Shown here piece after piece: positions 60,991-64,000 of a stretch of 64,000 bases of DNA. The position numbers were made by a program, and so were the translations under genes. Origin of the DNA: Nemophila menziesii (lineage: Eukaryota; Streptophyta; Magnoliopsida; Boraginales; Hydrophyllaceae); the NCBI GenBank assembly GCA_029959085.1, contig JARWIR010000003.1, positions 36,815,505-36,879,504 on the forward strand. The letters run 5' to 3'. Position 1 is the first letter of the stretch. Each line of letters opens with the position of its first letter. A model generated the notes under the pieces. That model was given only the letters and a program-made list of their open reading frames with translations. It had not been told where the DNA came from and did not search any database.

Positions 60991-61292
60991 TTGATCATTC
61001 TTCTTTTTTTCTGAATTGATCATTCAAACTCTAACGATTCTTTGTATCTGTAACTATCTGTAATTTTTCTTCCCGGCTCATTTATGGATTTGTCTTTGTA
61101 CCATTGTTGTTAAAAACACTCGTTGTATTTCAATTGAATACTTCATTGCTTCTTGCCAATTGTATTTCAATTCTAAAATATATTACATTATTTATTAATA
61201 AATTACTTTTAACTTTTGTATTGAATATGAATCAATTATCAAACCCACCTTATTAAAAAATTTAATTATAAAAAAACAAATTTCAATAAGTA
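60991..61292 (+). terminator. Kinase 3' UTR region (U5)
   Basis: AT-rich 3' flank with an AATAAA signal near 61197. No other gene is seen. Confidence 0.5.
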
Positions 61293-64000
61293 AACACCTT
61301 ATTGTTCTGGAACTGTGGTGGTGCAAATGGCGAAGGCTTCCGGCGCGCGTTCAGTGATTTGATTTTTCTACACAAACCTTTTATTGCGATTGTTGTCGAG
61401 ACCAAGGCTTCGGAATTGGAGGCTACAAAGATTACCAAGTCTCTTAGAATGGAGAAATTTGTTCGTGTGGAAGCGGATGGCTTCTCAAGAGGAATTTGGG
61501 TGCTTTGGAATCCCGACGGCTTTTCGATCCAAGTTTTATCGGTGTCTAAACAGGTAATCAACTTATATATCTCAAAAGTCTCATGTGTTTCTTGGATCCT
61601 TTCTGCAGTATACGCGAGTCCTACGGATTGGATTAGAGACTCCCTCTGGGAGGCGCTTGAGGATGCATCCACAACGATTAGCGTACCGTGGCTTGTGGTG
61701 GGAGATTTCAACCAGATAGGTGACGAAGTGGACCAACTTGGGGGAACAGAAGGTACTACCAGGTCTATGGTCAAGTTTGAAAGGTGGAGGGACTCTTGTG
61801 GTTTAGAAGACTTAGGTTTCGAGGGGCCGAGATATATGTGGAGTGATTCTTGGAATACGGGGATGAGGATTCTGAAACGGTTGGATAAAACGTATGGAAA
61901 TCAGTTTTGATGGGAAACTTTCGTTCTGTCAAGGGTAAAACATCTGCCGAGAGTTCACTCAGATCACGCTCCCATTCTGGTTGAGGTAGCTGCGCCCATT
62001 TCGCCAAGGGTTTCAAATGTCCGCTTCGGGTTCGAGTTTTCGTGGTGCCATCACGAAAGCTTCCTACCTTTAGTAGAGGGTAAATGGACTAAGGAAGGTG
62101 GTGGTCTAGGTGAGAACATTGCGGTGGGAGTTGGTAAAATGGAAGCGTGAGGTTTTTGATGATATAGTTAAACGGAAAAAAATAGACTTCTTGCACGCAG
62201 AGCCATTACAAATATCTTATAACGTTTCGCTAGTTGAACTTGAGAAAATATTGCGAGAAGAATTTGAAAGCGTACTTGCACAAGAAGGGTGGTATTGGTT
62301 TGATCGAGCACGAACGGAATGGGTCAATTTGGGCGAAAGAAATACGAAGTTCTGTCATAGAGCGGCGCAGATAAAATTGAGTAAGAACAGGGACTTTCGA
62401 ATTAAGAATAACATCCATGAGTGGATTGAGAATTTAGAGGAGGAGAAGGCATGAGTTAGAGACTTCTTCGATGGGCTGTTTGCGATTGAGGAGGTCACTT
62501 CGGATGTATTTGAGTTACCTAGACTACCTCACTTTTACACTGTGTGAAGTTGAATCACTTAGTGGTGGTATTTCGGATGAGGAAGTTTGTATTGCGGTGT
62601 TTCAGATGTCTCCACACAAAGCTCCTGGTCCGGATGGGATGATAGCCGGCTTATATCAACAGTGTTGGTCCATTGTGGGAAGTTCAGTATGTGAGATGAT
62701 CTGACACGCGTTAGTGGTTGGTCACTTCCCGAAGGAGGTTCTTGGCACCCTAATTCATCTTATTCCGAAAGTGGGAGAGCTAGAATATACTACGCAGTTC
62801 AGACCTATCAGCCTGATAAATATGAGTTAGAAGATTTGTATGAAAGTGTTAGTTAATCGCTTAAGACCTTTGTTATCGGAGTATATTGGTCCTTATAAGA
62901 GTAGTTTTCTCCCTAAACGGTCCAAAATTGATAATGTTGTACTTGTGAGTGAGGTTGATTACATGTTGCGACATTGTAAAGGGATGACGAGTTATATGGC
63001 AATTAAAGTGGACTTAGCTAAGGCATACGTTAGGGTCAGGTGAGACTTCATAAAGGATTCCTTGGAAACTCTAGGTGTACCTTCCACGTGGATAGCTGTG
63101 ATCATAGCGGGAATGGAAGACAATTATCTACGTATTCTATGGCGTGGGGAGCGGATTAAACCAAAGAGAGGGATTCGAAAGGGCGATCCCATCTCACCGT
63201 ACTTGTTCGTTATATGTATGGAGCGACTGTCACTTCTTATACAGAAACTAGTGGAAGAGGAGAGATGGAAACCCATTCGATTATAACTAAGGGGTCTCCT
63301 ATATCTCATATTTTCTTTGCCAATGATCTCATATTATTTGCAGAGGCTTCCTCTCATAATGTTGATCTTTTGCAGGGCACTTTACTTACCTTTTGTCGGG
63401 ATGCGGGACAATCAGTTAGCAGGGAAAAATAGATTATTTATTTTTAGAATAACATTGATGAGGACTTAGCTCTTGATATCACAAGGCGTGGTGGGTTCCA
63501 GAGAAGCGATTGTATTGGGAAATATTTGTGTGTCCCCGTCTTATCAGGGAGGAGGCCTAAGGGGTTTTATGGGGAGTTCATTAATGGACTTTGGGGTAAG
63601 TTGGATAAATGGAAAGGGAATTCTCTTTCGCTTGTGGGTCGTATTACATTGGCTCAATCAGTTTTGAGTGTCGCCAATGTATATCATGCAAGTGGAAAAG
63701 CTCCCCAATTACGTATGCCTTGAGATTGACAAGATTCGTCGTGAGTTTATTTGGGGGAACGCGTATGGTCAAAGACATATCAATTGGGTAGCTTGGAAGT
63801 GTGTTTGTAGGCCTAATAGAATGGGTGGACTGGGGTTTAGATTAGCGGAGGATATGAATAATGCACAACTCAGCAAATTGGGTTGGAAATTGGTTCATGA
63901 TGGTTTTTCTTTGTGGCCAATTGTGATGCGGGAAAAATACATTAAATCGACAATTTTTTAATATGTTTTAAGACTTAATGATTCCCGAATGTGTAGAGCC
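61293..64000 (+). mobile_element. LINE-a 5' part, cut by the window edge (U5)
   Basis: Endonuclease (ORF 61302-61910) and RT as in the other units, ending at the window edge before zf-RVT. The window therefore does not show whether this unit is followed by a complete or a deleted hAT. Confidence 0.9.

Larger units (their letters stand above)
1..64000. repeat. Tandem array of a composite 12.6/13.8 kb unit (five copies)
   Basis: The sequence starting at base 1 recurs at 12592, 26354, 38940 and 52733 in the same orientation. Every module (hAT, LINE-a 3' part, LINE-b, kinase, LINE-a 5' part) recurs in the same order. Periods are 12591, 13762, 12586 and 13793 bp. Short and long periods differ mainly by one 1183-bp segment at the left hAT end. 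Single-base variants also alternate: U1 and U3 share one set, U2 and U4 another. The array runs off both window edges, so its full copy number is unknown. An assembly artefact cannot be excluded from sequence alone, but private mutations in each unit argue that the copies are real. Confidence 0.97.

Noticed and set aside
1..64000. LTR retrotransposon or long terminal repeats bounding the units
   Set aside because: No paired LTRs, primer-binding site, gag, protease or integrase were seen. The repeats are whole units and the RT domains are of LINE type.
1..64000. CRISPR-like or bacterial operon structure
   Set aside because: Spliced genes, plant TEs and the kb-scale repeat exclude it; there are no short regularly spaced repeats.

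Overview
The window is nuclear DNA of a flowering plant, probably a eudicot. It has AT-rich introns with GT..AG borders, a plant-type Raf-like (MAPKKK group C) protein kinase gene, plant LINEs with RNase H domains, and a BED-finger hAT (RICESLEEPER-type) transposon. I saw no bacterial genes, rRNA, tRNA, CRISPR or LTR element. The species cannot be told from the sequence.

Almost everything is one tandem array. A composite unit occurs five times head to tail with only scattered differences: U1 1-12591, U2 12592-26353, U3 26354-38939, U4 38940-52732, U5 52733-64000 (cut by the window edge). Period lengths alternate at 12591, 13762, 12586 and 13793 bp, giving a dimeric higher-order repeat of about 26.35 kb. 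The long periods carry about 1.18 kb at one hAT end that the short ones have lost.

Layout of a unit on the + strand: (1) an hAT transposon with its transposase on the minus strand, disabled in the same ways in every copy; (2) the 3' part of LINE-a with an RNase H-like domain and a poly(A) tail; (3) a spacer of about 305 bp; (4) LINE-b, which lacks its 5' end and zf-RVT region but keeps a reverse-transcriptase region and an RNase H ORF; (5) an AT-rich stretch with a TATA box; (6) a six-exon Raf-like kinase gene; (7) the 5' part of LINE-a (endonuclease, reverse transcriptase, zf-RVT). The hAT sits inside LINE-a. The 8-bp target duplication GTAGCAGC flanks it exactly, and the two LINE-a parts are one element split by that insertion.

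The kinase is the only evident host gene. U2-U5 each encode the same apparently intact 325-residue protein. The U1 copy is a pseudogene, with a 10-bp exon deletion and a nonsense codon. The mobile elements share their disabling lesions across units, so they were dead before the array grew. The likely history is: LINE insertions around the kinase, hAT insertion into LINE-a, tandem amplification, divergence into two unit types, then duplication of the dimer. U5 mixes variants of both types.
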